A DNA stretch of 64,000 nucleotides, taken from the NCBI RefSeq assembly GCF_900129545.1, contig NZ_FQWB01000002.1, positions 1-64,000 on the forward strand, in the 5' to 3' direction. The notes under the pieces are model-generated. The model was not told the origin of the DNA. It searched no databases and worked only from the letters and a program-made list of their open reading frames with translations. Both the position numbers and the translations under genes were made by a program. This document shows, piece by piece, positions 55,882 to 64,000 of the stretch (the stretch's first letter is position 1; every line of letters starts with the position of its first letter). Source of the stretch: Flavobacterium fluvii (lineage in GTDB: Bacteria; Bacteroidota; Bacteroidia; Flavobacteriales; Flavobacteriaceae).

Positions 55882-56886
55882 TTAGACTGATTTTTTTTTC
55901 GACTCGTTAACCAATCGTTTTAAAATGGACCATTGTCTTAAAGTATCACGGGCATCGATAGCAGGATAACCCAACATTGTTTTTCCGGCAGGAATATCGC
56001 CTGTAACACCAGAACCTGCACCCACAATGGCACCGTCTCCAATGGTGGTGTGGTCTTTTATGGAGGCGCTTCCGCCAATGATGACGCCGTTTCCTAAAGT
56101 TACGGAACCGGCCAATCCAGAATTTCCGGCCATAATGCAAAATTTACCCAATACGCTGTTGTGTCCAATTTGAACTAAATTGTCAATCTTGCAACCGTCG
56201 CCCAAAATGGTGGAACTGAATTTTCCTCTATCAACACAAGAATTGGCGCCAATTTCGACACCATTCCCCAAAATCACGTTCCCGATTTGCGGGATTTTGA
56301 CCAAACCTCTTTCGGGACAAGGACGAAATCCAAAACCGTCAGCACCTATGGTGGCATTGGGATGGATGATGCAATCATTGCCTAAGTGACAACGTTCGCG
56401 TATCACGGCACCGGACCAAATAATGGTGTTTTTTCCAATGGTGCATTCGTCAAGAATGGTGACATTAGGATAAATCGTGACGTTTTCGCCAAGCACTACT
56501 TTTGGACCAATGTAGCTTCCGGCACCTATACGGGTTCCGTTTCCTATCAGGGCAGTTTCGTCAACGCTTGCCGAGGGATGAATGGAAGCCGGAAACGATG
56601 GAGTAGATGGAGCAAAAAGTTCCAAGACTTGGGACATGGCCAAATCGGCATTGCGTACTTTGATGAATGCCTTGTTTTCTCCCGGCTCAATCGAAATGTC
56701 TTGGTTGACAATGGCGGCACAAGCTTTGGAAGATTCCCAATATTTTTCGTACTTTTTGTTTCCAATAAAAGAAATTTCCGAAGCACCGGCCAATTCTAAT
56801 TGTTCTGGAGCGGTCATTTTTATGGAAGTGTCGCCAACAATAGTGCCTTTTAAAACTTCGTTTATTTCTTGAATGGTATAGGTCAT
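55882..56886 (-). CDS. lpxD: UDP-3-O-acylglucosamine N-acyltransferase
   Basis: A 334-residue lipid A enzyme that adds the N-linked 3-hydroxyacyl chain. An N-terminal uridine-binding domain (ISFIGNKKYEKYW) precedes a long left-handed beta helix of hexapeptide repeats from about residue 105, with the catalytic histidine region NLVQIGHNSVLGK. Normal length. It occurs here alone, away from lpxA or fabZ. Confidence 0.93.
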   Translation of the reverse strand: MTYTIQEINEVLKGTIVGDTSIKMTAPEQLELAGASEISFIGNKKYEKYWESSKACAAIVNQDISIEPGENKAFIKVRNADLAMSQVLELFAPSTPSFPASIHPSASVDETALIGNGTRIGAGSYIGPKVVLGENVTIYPNVTILDECTIGKNTIIWSGAVIRERCHLGNDCIIHPNATIGADGFGFRPCPERGLVKIPQIGNVILGNGVEIGANSCVDRGKFSSTILGDGCKIDNLVQIGHNSVLGKFCIMAGNSGLAGSVTLGNGVIIGGSASIKDHTTIGDGAIVGAGSGVTGDIPAGKTMLGYPAIDARDTLRQWSILKRLVNESKKKSV

Positions 56887-57073
56887 TTAGTGAATGCTTA
56901 AGTGGGATGTGATATAATTTTTCAAATAAAGCGAATTTACATTGCAATTCCTAATGCATTAACTTTCCAGTGGGAATATTAAAGCGTGAATTATGTAAAT
57001 ATTAACTATAAATATATAATCCAACGTATTTTCTGATAGATATATTTGTTGTTGAATATCAGATTTTTATATT

Positions 57074-57979
57074 ATGAAATTGCCATTAAAATTCACTTTC
57101 TTATTGTTGTTTTTTTCTTCATTTGCAGATGCCCAAATTCAAGCTTTGTTCAATAATAAAACCCAGTTAAGGAACATGACCGAGCGTTGGGAATTGGACA
57201 CCACGGCCGTTAGAGGAACATTTTTAATAACTCCCTATAAACCTATTTACATCTTGCTTGGAAAATATTCGAGCAATCCCAATGAGCAACCTCATTCAGA
57301 GAATAACAGCCCTGAATATATCGTTCCCGAGGCGTTTAATTATGATAATGTGGAACTTAAATTTCAATTGAGTTTCAAGACTAAAGTATTGCAAAGTTTC
57401 TTGTGGGGACACGCCGATTTATGGGTGGCTTATACTCAAAAATCATTTTGGCAAATTTACAATACAGATCTTTCGCGTCCTTTTAGGGAGGTAAACTATG
57501 AGCCGGAGTTGATTATGAATTTTCCGGTAAAATTTAGGTTATTTGGTTTTAAGACAAAGATGGTTGGAATAGCCTTCAATCATTTGTCCAACGGAAAAAG
57601 TGATCCTTTTTCGAGAAGTTTAAACAGGTTTATTCTACATGCAGGATTTGAACGAAAAAATTGGACGGTATATTTGCGATCATGGTACGGAATGTCCGAC
57701 TATGGCGAGGATAATCCCGATATTTCAGATTATATGGGACGAGGCGACTTGAATGTGATTTATGCCAAAAACGGAAATGTTTTTTCATTTATTGGTGGTT
57801 ACAACATGAATTTTAATTCCAATCCAAGAGGGAATGCCGAATTTTCCTGGTCTTATCCCATCAAAAACAACCTAAAAGCCTATTTGCAAGTTTCTCACGG
57901 TTATGGGGAATCACTGATAGATTACAATCATCTTCAAACTACCGTTGGTCTTGGTATTTCACTGATCGAGTGGTTGTAG
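57074..57979 (+). CDS. pldA: Outer membrane phospholipase A (OMPLA family)
   Basis: A 301-residue outer membrane enzyme with a signal peptide (LKFTFLLLFFSSFADAQ). The catalytic triad is visible with the same spacing as E. coli: H170 and S172 in FNHLSNGKSDPF, N184 in SRSLNRF. The upstream YTQKSFWQIYN is also family-typical. It hydrolyses phospholipids that reach the outer leaflet. Divergent from lpxD across 187 bp, both envelope lipid genes. Confidence 0.92.
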   Translation: MKLPLKFTFLLLFFSSFADAQIQALFNNKTQLRNMTERWELDTTAVRGTFLITPYKPIYILLGKYSSNPNEQPHSENNSPEYIVPEAFNYDNVELKFQLSFKTKVLQSFLWGHADLWVAYTQKSFWQIYNTDLSRPFREVNYEPELIMNFPVKFRLFGFKTKMVGIAFNHLSNGKSDPFSRSLNRFILHAGFERKNWTVYLRSWYGMSDYGEDNPDISDYMGRGDLNVIYAKNGNVFSFIGGYNMNFNSNPRGNAEFSWSYPIKNNLKAYLQVSHGYGESLIDYNHLQTTVGLGISLIEWL

Positions 57980-57994
57980 ATTACCTATAAAAAA

Positions 57995-58027
57995 AGACCC
58001 GACGGATTTCAAAAATCTGTTGGGTCT
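57995..58027. terminator. Terminator after pldA
   Basis: AGACCCGACGGATT pairs with AATCTGTTGGGTCT with two G-U pairs (57995-58008 with 58014-58027). It precedes the end of convergent prfB, preceded by an A-tract usable on the opposite strand. Confidence 0.75.
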
Positions 58028-58069
58028 AAATTATTTTGAATATTGCTAACTGAAAACTGAGACTGAAAA

Positions 58070-59168
58070 CTATTCTTCCTCTCGCTGTCCCATCATCATC
58101 AGGAACGCTTTCAGAAACTCGTCAATATCGCCATTCATCACTCCATCCACATTGCTGGTTTCGTAACCGGTGCGAACGTCTTTGACCAATTTATAAGGCT
58201 GCATCACGTAATTTCGGATTTGCGAACCCCATTCGATTTTCATCTTTCCGGCTTCGATGTCGGAGCGTTGGGCTTGTTGCTTTTTTAATTCGATTTCATA
58301 CAATTGAGATTTCAACATTTGCATCGCTCGATTTCTGTTGTCGTGTTGCGAACGGGTTTCCGAACATTGAATTTGGATTCCCGAAGGTTTGTGAGTCAAC
58401 TGTACTTTAGTTTCTACCTTATTCACGTTCTGACCGCCAGCACCGCTAGAACGAGAGGTGATAATTTCGATGTCGGCGGGATTGATTTCAATTTCGATAG
58501 TGTCGTCCACCAACGGATACACATAAACCGAAGCAAATGAAGTATGTCGTTTGGCATTGCTGTCAAAAGGGGAAATACGCACCAATCGATGCACACCATT
58601 TTCACCTTTAAGATACCCAAAAGCAAAATCGCCTTCAATTTCCAGTGTCACGGTTTTTATACCAGCTGCATCGCCTTCTTGATAATTCAGTTCTCGTAAT
58701 TTGTATCCCGATTTTTCGGCCCACATCATGTACATTCGCATCATCATCGAGGCCCAGTCACAACTTTCTGTGCCGCCAGCACCAGCCGTAATTTGCAATA
58801 CGGCACTTAAACTATCGCCTTCATCCGAAAGCATGTTCTTGAATTCGATGGACTCAATATGATTTTGGGTAAGGTGGTATTGTTCGTCTAATTCTTCTGC
58901 AGAAAGTTCTCCTTCTTTGTAGAATTCGTAAGCCAATTGCAACTCGTCGGCCATTTCGACCGCCTTGTTGTAATCTTCAATCCATTTTTTCTTGGAGCGA
59001 AGATTTTTGATATAGATTTCGGCTTCCTTGGCATTGTTCCAAAAGTCTGGAGCCAAGGTTTTTTCTTCCTCGTTGGTAATTTCAATTAGTTTGGCATCAA
59101 CGTCAAAGATACCTCCTCAACGCACCAAGGCGCTCCACAATACCTTTTATTTGTTCGGTAGTTGTCAT
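58070..59168 (-). CDS. prfB: Peptide chain release factor 2, read through a programmed +1 frameshift
   Basis: The 365-residue RF2 recognises UGA and UAA. Codons 1-21 start at ATG 59168 (MTTTEQIKG) and stop at an in-frame TGA (59105-59103). A +1 shift at CTT-T then reads GAC GTT GAT ([10 protein letters not shown]) and continues to 58070. The large frame alone would falsely start at TTG 59056. Motifs: SPF anticodon-like triplet in VRISPFDSN and GGQ in [13 protein letters not shown]. Expressed as join(58070..59104,59106..59168). Neighbours are unrelated. Confidence 0.95.
59102..59117 (-). promoter_or_regulatory. prfB programmed frameshift signal
   Basis: On the minus strand the site reads AGGAGG TAT CTT TGA C. 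The Shine-Dalgarno-like hexamer (59117-59112) lies three bases before the slippery CTT, and the weak stop UGAC is read by RF2 itself. This is the classical autoregulatory layout with the same spacing as in E. coli. Confidence 0.95.
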
Positions 59169-59254
59169 AAATTATATTTATTTTTGTGGCACAAAAATAG
59201 AAAATTTTCACAAAGGAACAAGTCGCACTTGTCTGTACTTATCATAAAAAAGAA

Positions 59255-60274
59255 ATGCGAATAAATTTAGTCAGTGATACCGTTACCAAACCTACGCAGG
59301 AGATGTTGCGTTTTATGTTTCAGGCCGAAGTGGGAGATGATGTGTATAAACAGGATCCAACGGTTATTGAACTGGAAACAAAAGTTGCCGAAATGTTTGG
59401 GATGGAAGCGGGGCTTTTTTTTCCTTCGGGAACAATGGCCAATCAAACAGCCATTAAAGTACACACCCAGCCTGGAGAACAATTGATTGCCGATAAATGG
59501 TCGCACGTTTATAATTATGAAGGTGGAGGAGCTTCTTTCAATAGCGGTGTTTCCTGCTGTCTATTGGACGGGAATCGCGGAATGATCACTGCCGAACAAG
59601 TTGCCGGTGCCATCAATGATCCCGAATTTTACCACAGTCCTCTCACGAGTTTGGTTTGTGTCGAAAACACGACCAATAAAGGCGGTGGTGCTTGTTATGA
59701 TTTTGAAGAATTCAAGAAAATTAAACAAGTTTGTGATGCCAATAATTTGAAATTTCACTTGGATGGTGCCAGAATTTGGAATGCTTTAGTCGTTACCAAT
59801 GACAATCCAAAGGAATACGGAAAAGTATTTGATACTATTTCTGTTTGTTTATCCAAAGGTTTGGGCGCCCCAATAGGTTCTCTTTTGTTGTCCGATAAAG
59901 CTACGATTCACAAAGCTTTACGCATTAGAAAGATATTGGGTGGCGGAATGCGTCAGGTAGGTTATTTGGCGGCAGCCGGAATGTATGCCATAAGCAATAA
60001 TATTGGAAAATTAGCAGAGGACCATAGACGTGCCAAGGAAATTGGGGCTGTTTTGGAAAAGTTGAATTGGGTTGCCAAAGTAGAACCCATAGAAACCAAT
60101 ATTTTGATTTTTTCGCTTCATCCTAATGTCAATGAAGCTGTTGTAATAGAAAAATTAAAACAGAAAGGAATTGCCATCAGTTCGATGGGACAAGGAAAAT
60201 TGCGTATTGTCACGCATTTGGATTATCGCGAAGTAATGCATGGTTATGTATTGGAAACCTTGGTAAGGTTGTAA
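59255..60274 (+). CDS. ltaE: Low-specificity L-threonine aldolase
   Basis: A 339-residue fold-type I PLP enzyme cleaving threonine (and allo-threonine) to glycine and acetaldehyde. Motifs are NLVSDTVTKPT, FFPSGTMANQ, HLDGARIWNA and the PLP lysine in SVCLSKGLGAPIGS. Length is normal. Its last codons and stop lie inside a 17-bp hairpin. Confidence 0.9.
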   Translation: MRINLVSDTVTKPTQEMLRFMFQAEVGDDVYKQDPTVIELETKVAEMFGMEAGLFFPSGTMANQTAIKVHTQPGEQLIADKWSHVYNYEGGGASFNSGVSCCLLDGNRGMITAEQVAGAINDPEFYHSPLTSLVCVENTTNKGGGACYDFEEFKKIKQVCDANNLKFHLDGARIWNALVVTNDNPKEYGKVFDTISVCLSKGLGAPIGSLLLSDKATIHKALRIRKILGGGMRQVGYLAAAGMYAISNNIGKLAEDHRRAKEIGAVLEKLNWVAKVEPIETNILIFSLHPNVNEAVVIEKLKQKGIAISSMGQGKLRIVTHLDYREVMHGYVLETLVRL

Positions 60275-60306
60275 ATTATGAATTATTAAAATTCATAATT
60301 TACAAC
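60268..60306. terminator. Hairpin covering the ltaE stop codon
   Basis: Perfect 17-bp stem (60268-60284 with 60290-60306) with a 5-nt loop. The left arm includes the ltaE stop codon TAA (60272-60274). It lies between convergent genes and has no long T-run, so it may be a 3' stabiliser as much as a terminator. Confidence 0.7.
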
Positions 60307-60309
60307 TCG

Positions 60310-60723
60310 TTATTTTTTCTTCATTTCCTCCAACATTGCAATAATTTTATCCAATTTCTCCACGTCCAATTTGTTGAGGATTAGTGTCAAAGCTTCGATT
60401 TCTTGTTTAGCGTCGATGTTTGTTTGATAATCCGCTTGTGCTTGAATGCGGTCTCTTTCGCTTTGCCTGTTCTGCGACATCATGATAATTGGTGCGGCAT
60501 AAGCAGCTTGGGTCGAGAAAACAAGATTGAGCAAAATAAAAGGATAGGCATCCCAGTGATAGATGTAGCCGGCAAGGTTTAAGCCCATCCAAAGAATTAC
60601 AAATAAAGTTTGAATAATAATGAATTTCCAGGATCCCATGCCTTTTGCCACGGTATCGGCCAACCGGCTTCCAAAGCCCAATGTTTCAATGTGTTTTTCG
60701 TGCCAGTTTATTGGATGATTCAT
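60310..60723 (-). CDS. DUF1003 membrane protein
   Basis: A 137-residue protein with two central helices (FIIIQTLFVILWMGLNLAGY and FILLNLVFSTQAAYAAPII) followed by MMSQNRQSERDR, the DUF1003 signature, and a C-terminal coiled coil. Function unknown; a cytoplasmic-membrane protein. It follows the ybaB gene by 19 bp. Confidence 0.88.
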   Translation of the reverse strand: MNHPINWHEKHIETLGFGSRLADTVAKGMGSWKFIIIQTLFVILWMGLNLAGYIYHWDAYPFILLNLVFSTQAAYAAPIIMMSQNRQSERDRIQAQADYQTNIDAKQEIEALTLILNKLDVEKLDKIIAMLEEMKKK

Positions 60724-60742
60724 TTTAATCAGGGTTTAGTTT

Positions 60743-61063
60743 TTATTTGAACATTTCATCCATTCCAGGAATCATTGGCATATCCACTTTGGCGACAGCG
60801 TCCAATTCGGCTTGGTTTACTTTTGCCGCTTTTTCGATGGCCTTGTTCAATGTTACAATCAAATAATCTTCCAATTGTTCTTTGTCTTCCAATAAGGCGT
60901 CGTCGATGGAGATGGCTTTTAGTTTTCCGTTGGCCGTGAAAGTCACTTTCAATGCGCCGTCATTGCTTTGTTCGTCGATTAAAACCGAATCCATTCGTAG
61001 TTTGGTTTCTTCCATTTTTCGTTGGGTTTCTTTCAATTTGCCCATCATTCCCATTAAATCCAT
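60743..61063 (-). CDS. YbaB/EbfC family nucleoid-associated protein
   Basis: A 106-residue protein forming a tweezer-like dimer that binds DNA. It begins [19 protein letters not shown] and has the beta-strand core [15 protein letters not shown]. Usually next to recR or dnaX, but not here. Divergent from the S9 peptidase gene. Confidence 0.9.
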   Translation of the reverse strand: MDLMGMMGKLKETQRKMEETKLRMDSVLIDEQSNDGALKVTFTANGKLKAISIDDALLEDKEQLEDYLIVTLNKAIEKAAKVNQAELDAVAKVDMPMIPGMDEMFK

Positions 61064-61207
61064 TGTCGTGTTTTTTTAAATTTATATTGCAAAATTACTC
61101 TTTTATGGGGTGATATTCAATTTAATTTTTTAACTAAAAAATGATAAATTCTAAGGTCACTTGTGTTATTTTTGTGGATTATAAATACAAATTTGAAAGC
61201 CCCCAAT

Positions 61208-63268
61208 ATGCCCAAAATAATACAGCCACCAGTCGCCAAGGTTATTCCCAAGAAAATGGAGAAATTCGGCGACGAGCGAATTGACAATTACTTTTGGTTG
61301 AACGACCGGGAAAATCCGGAAGTCATTGATTATCTCAACAAAGAGAATGCCTATTACAAAAAAATGACTGCCCATACCAAGGCTTTCCAGAAGGAATTGT
61401 TCGAAGAAATGAAGGGAAGAATAAAGGAAGACGATGAATCGGTTCCGTATTTGTACAATGGTTATTACTACATCACCCGTTTTCAAACGGGGAAAGATTA
61501 TCCCATATATTCCAGAAAAAAAGGAAGCCTTTCGGCAAAAGAAGAAATTATGTTCGATTGCAATAAAATGGCAAAAGGACAATCTTATTTTCAATTGGGA
61601 GGTTTGAGCGTTAGCCCCGACAATAAATTGGCGGTTTTCAGTATTGATGTCGTTGGAAGACGAATCTATGACATTCAAGTCAAAAATCTGGAAACAGGCG
61701 AAATTCTTGCCGATAAAATAGAAAAAGTATCGGGAAATGCCGTTTGGGCAAATGACAACAAGACTATTTTTTATTCGAGCCAAGATGAGGTTACTTTACG
61801 TTCCGACAAAATTTTTAAACATAAATTAGGCGCCAAACAAGCCGATGATGTTTTGGTCTATTTCGAAAAAGACGAAACCTACAATGTTGAGGTGGCCAAA
61901 TCCAAGTCCAGAAAATACCTGGCAATAGAATCGGGAAGCACCTTGACCACCGAATACCGAATATTGGAAGCAGACAATCCAGACGGAAAATTCAGGATTT
62001 TCCAGAAACGAACGCGTGGTTTGGAATACAGCATCAATCATTATGGAGACAGTTTTTACATCATGACCAATGCGGACAAAGCCACGAATTTCAAGTTGAT
62101 GAAAACCCTGGAAACAGCCACTTCCAAAGAAAATTGGACGGAAGTTGTTCCGCATCGCGAGGATGTTTTGTTGGAAGACATCGAAATTTTCAAGGAATTT
62201 CTGGTTGTCGAAGAGCGTACCAATGGTTTGAATAAAATCAGGATTATGCCGTGGAGTGGAGTAGGGGAATATTATTTGCCTTTTGACAGCGAAACTTATA
62301 CTGCTTATACTTCTACTAACGTGGATTTTGACACGGATGTTTTGCGTTATTCCTACCAATCAATGACAACGCCTTCTTCGGTGATTGATTTCAACATGAA
62401 AACAAAAACCAAGGAAATCAAGAAAGAACAACAAGTTTTGGGAGGAAAATTCGACAAAAACTATTACACCGAAGAACGAATCTGGGCCACCGCAAAAGAC
62501 GGAACCCAAGTGCCTATTTCTGTGGTTTACCGAAAAGGATTGAAAAAAGACGGCAAGAACCCGTTGTTGCTCTATGCTTACGGTTCCTATGGTCATTCGA
62601 TGGACGCCACGTTTTCATCGACCCGATTGACATTGCTCGACAGGGGATTTGTTTTCGCCATAGCACACATTCGAGGTGGTGAAGATTTGGGAAGACAATG
62701 GTATGAAGACGGCAAATTGTTGAAAAAGAAAAACACGTTTACCGATTTTATAGATTGTTCCAAATTTGTAATCGAACAAAAATATACTTCGCCCGAACAT
62801 TTATATGCCGAAGGAGGTTCTGCCGGAGGATTGTTGATGGGAGTAATAGTGAATTTGGCACCGGAATTATACCACGGAGTCATTGCCCAAGTGCCTTTTG
62901 TGGATGTAATAACGACCATGTTGGACGAAACGATACCCTTGACGACAGGCGAATATGATGAATGGGGCAACCCAAATGTTAAAAAATATTATAGTTACAT
63001 GGCGTCATATTCGCCTTATGATAATGTGAAAAGACAAGATTATCCCAATATGTATGTGTCGACAGGCCTGCATGATTCACAGGTACAATACTGGGAACCA
63101 GCCAAGTGGGTTGCTAAACTCCGGGAAATGAAAACAGATAATTCCGTTTTATTTCTGGATACAAACATGGATGCAGGTCACGGAGGTGCTTCGGGAAGAT
63201 TTGAAGCCATCAAGGAATTGGCCAAAGAGTATAGTTTTTTGTTAGATTTAGAAAAAATTGAAACCTAA
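61208..63268 (+). CDS. S9 family prolyl oligopeptidase/oligopeptidase B
   Basis: A 686-residue serine peptidase with an N-terminal seven-bladed propeller and C-terminal alpha/beta-hydrolase domain. The catalytic triad is S538 in EGGSAGGLLMG, D623 in GLHDSQVQYWEP and H658 in DAGHGGASGRF. The motif set and RFEAIKELA tail are nearer oligopeptidase B (PtrB) than POP. The frame opens at a GTG (61163), but ATG at 61208 (MPKIIQPPVAKVI) matches a cytoplasmic family start. No signal peptide. Confidence 0.9.
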   Translation: MPKIIQPPVAKVIPKKMEKFGDERIDNYFWLNDRENPEVIDYLNKENAYYKKMTAHTKAFQKELFEEMKGRIKEDDESVPYLYNGYYYITRFQTGKDYPIYSRKKGSLSAKEEIMFDCNKMAKGQSYFQLGGLSVSPDNKLAVFSIDVVGRRIYDIQVKNLETGEILADKIEKVSGNAVWANDNKTIFYSSQDEVTLRSDKIFKHKLGAKQADDVLVYFEKDETYNVEVAKSKSRKYLAIESGSTLTTEYRILEADNPDGKFRIFQKRTRGLEYSINHYGDSFYIMTNADKATNFKLMKTLETATSKENWTEVVPHREDVLLEDIEIFKEFLVVEERTNGLNKIRIMPWSGVGEYYLPFDSETYTAYTSTNVDFDTDVLRYSYQSMTTPSSVIDFNMKTKTKEIKKEQQVLGGKFDKNYYTEERIWATAKDGTQVPISVVYRKGLKKDGKNPLLLYAYGSYGHSMDATFSSTRLTLLDRGFVFAIAHIRGGEDLGRQWYEDGKLLKKKNTFTDFIDCSKFVIEQKYTSPEHLYAEGGSAGGLLMGVIVNLAPELYHGVIAQVPFVDVITTMLDETIPLTTGEYDEWGNPNVKKYYSYMASYSPYDNVKRQDYPNMYVSTGLHDSQVQYWEPAKWVAKLREMKTDNSVLFLDTNMDAGHGGASGRFEAIKELAKEYSFLLDLEKIET

Positions 63269-63340
63269 TTAGAATATTTTTGTTAAATTTGCAGGGATTT
63301 TAGGTTAAATTAAAAAGTGTCCTTGATTAACTATTTTTTT

Positions 63341-64000
63341 ATGAAAGAAGAAATTAACGCTTATAATAATATTTTAGAATTAATAGGGAATACCCCCCTT
63401 ATTAAGCTGAATAAAGTTACCGAAGAATTAAAAGGAAATTTTTACGCAAAAGTAGAAGCTTTTAATCCAGGGCATTCCACTAAAGACAGAATTGCTTTAT
63501 TTATAATTGAAGAAGCAGAGAAAAGAGGAATCCTTTCTCCAGGGGACACCATTATAGAGACTACTTCTGGGAATACAGGCTTTAGCTTGGCAATGGTAAG
63601 TATTATAAAAGGTTATAATTGTATTTTGGCAGTTACTTCAAAATCTTCCAAGGACAAAATTGACATGCTTCGCAGCTTGGGAGCAAAAGTATATGTTTGT
63701 CCGGCCCACGTTTCGGCAGATGATGAAAGATCTTATTACAGTGTTGCCAAACGTTTGCACGAAGAAACCAAAGGTTCTGTTTATATCAACCAGTACTTCA
63801 ATCAACTGAATATTGACGCCCATTACAAATCTACCGGACCGGAAATTTGGGAACAAACAAAAGGTAGAATAACCCATTTAATTGCTTGCAGCGGAACTGG
63901 AGGAACTATTTCGGGAACTGCAAAGTTTTTGAAAGAACAAAATCCAAACATCAGAATCTTGGGCGTGGATGCTTTTGGTTCCGTGTTGAAAAAATACCAC
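63341..64000 (+). CDS. Cysteine synthase-like PLP enzyme (partial, cut by the window end)
   Basis: 220 codons are visible from ATG 63341 and the frame is open at the window edge. The start [16 protein letters not shown] and the lysine K48 in [10 protein letters not shown] (in place of the common GGSVKDR) mark the fold-type II OASS/cystathionine beta-synthase family. [10 protein letters not shown] and [10 protein letters not shown] follow. It differs from the cysM in the window, notably in GHSTKDR, which suggests another sulfur substrate. It is more AT-rich than the S9 gene before it. Confidence 0.85.
   Translation, partial: MKEEINAYNNILELIGNTPLIKLNKVTEELKGNFYAKVEAFNPGHSTKDRIALFIIEEAEKRGILSPGDTIIETTSGNTGFSLAMVSIIKGYNCILAVTSKSSKDKIDMLRSLGAKVYVCPAHVSADDERSYYSVAKRLHEETKGSVYINQYFNQLNIDAHYKSTGPEIWEQTKGRITHLIACSGTGGTISGTAKFLKEQNPNIRILGVDAFGSVLKKYH

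Noticed and set aside
58070..59056. prfB as a plain open frame with a TTG start
   Set aside because: It would lack the RF2 N-terminus; the upstream ATG, AGGAGG and CTTTGAC explain the missing part.

Overview
The window is chromosomal DNA of a low-GC member of the Bacteroidota, almost certainly a Flavobacteriaceae species close to Flavobacterium. This rests on protein resemblance throughout, promoters of the TAnnTTTG type, a near absence of Shine-Dalgarno sequences before genes, a BT_3928/DUF1599/tpiA cluster and a GldL-like small protein. I see no prophage, insertion sequence, CRISPR array or tRNA gene. Most of the window is housekeeping sequence, and about fifty coding regions can be supported.

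Layout. 1-301 holds the end of an rRNA operon (spacer with hairpins, 5S rRNA, terminator). 354-15045 is one long minus-strand block. Read in its own direction it is korA-korB (two-subunit 2-oxoacid:ferredoxin oxidoreductase), nuoA-B-C, a three-copy hairpin repeat, nuoD-H-I-J-K-L-M-N, a small unknown protein, a perfect 28-bp inverted repeat, nth and a 2H phosphoesterase. Divergent from it lie a dicluster ferredoxin and a pyruvate:ferredoxin oxidoreductase (nifJ). The nuo operon has no nuoE, nuoF or nuoG, the NADH-oxidising module. Together these genes read as a ferredoxin-based route: KorAB and PFOR reduce ferredoxin, which could feed an 11-subunit complex I. This is the most interesting system in the window; the electron-donor assignment is inference.

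19466-23082 carries pyrG and yidC. 23162-29636 has mixed genes: a membrane protein, a nested palindromic element, an aldo/keto reductase, an SGNH hydrolase, OsmC, cysE-cysM and an Smr-domain protein. 29750-34042 has an internally duplicated lipoprotein, a cysteine desulfurase and a large SPFH/flotillin-like protein with four N-terminal repeats. 34193-36521 is a compact redox-stress module: a quinone-oxidoreductase-like protein and an SDR, divergent from an HxlR regulator with N-terminal cysteines, with a symmetrical operator/promoter between them.

36610-46835 holds a CbpA-type DnaJ, a cardiolipin synthase-like enzyme, the tpiA/TlpA/DoxX/DUF1599 cluster divergent from folP, a CHRD lipoprotein, rlmH and amtB. 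46911-57979 holds a GldL-like small protein, a saccharopine dehydrogenase-family enzyme, a TonB-dependent-type outer membrane protein, ArsC, a CPBP protease, menE, DoxX, a biotin-dependent carboxylase beta subunit, lpxD and an OMPLA-type phospholipase. 58070-64000 holds prfB with a classical programmed +1 frameshift, threonine aldolase, DUF1003, YbaB, an S9 peptidase and a cysteine synthase-like gene cut off by the window end.

Several open frames begin upstream of the likely start. I moved the starts of nuoB, nuoC, nifJ, pyrG, the 29750 lipoprotein, hxlR, cbpA, the 43389 lipoprotein, amtB, the saccharopine-family gene, prfB and the S9 peptidase, and give the reason in each entry.
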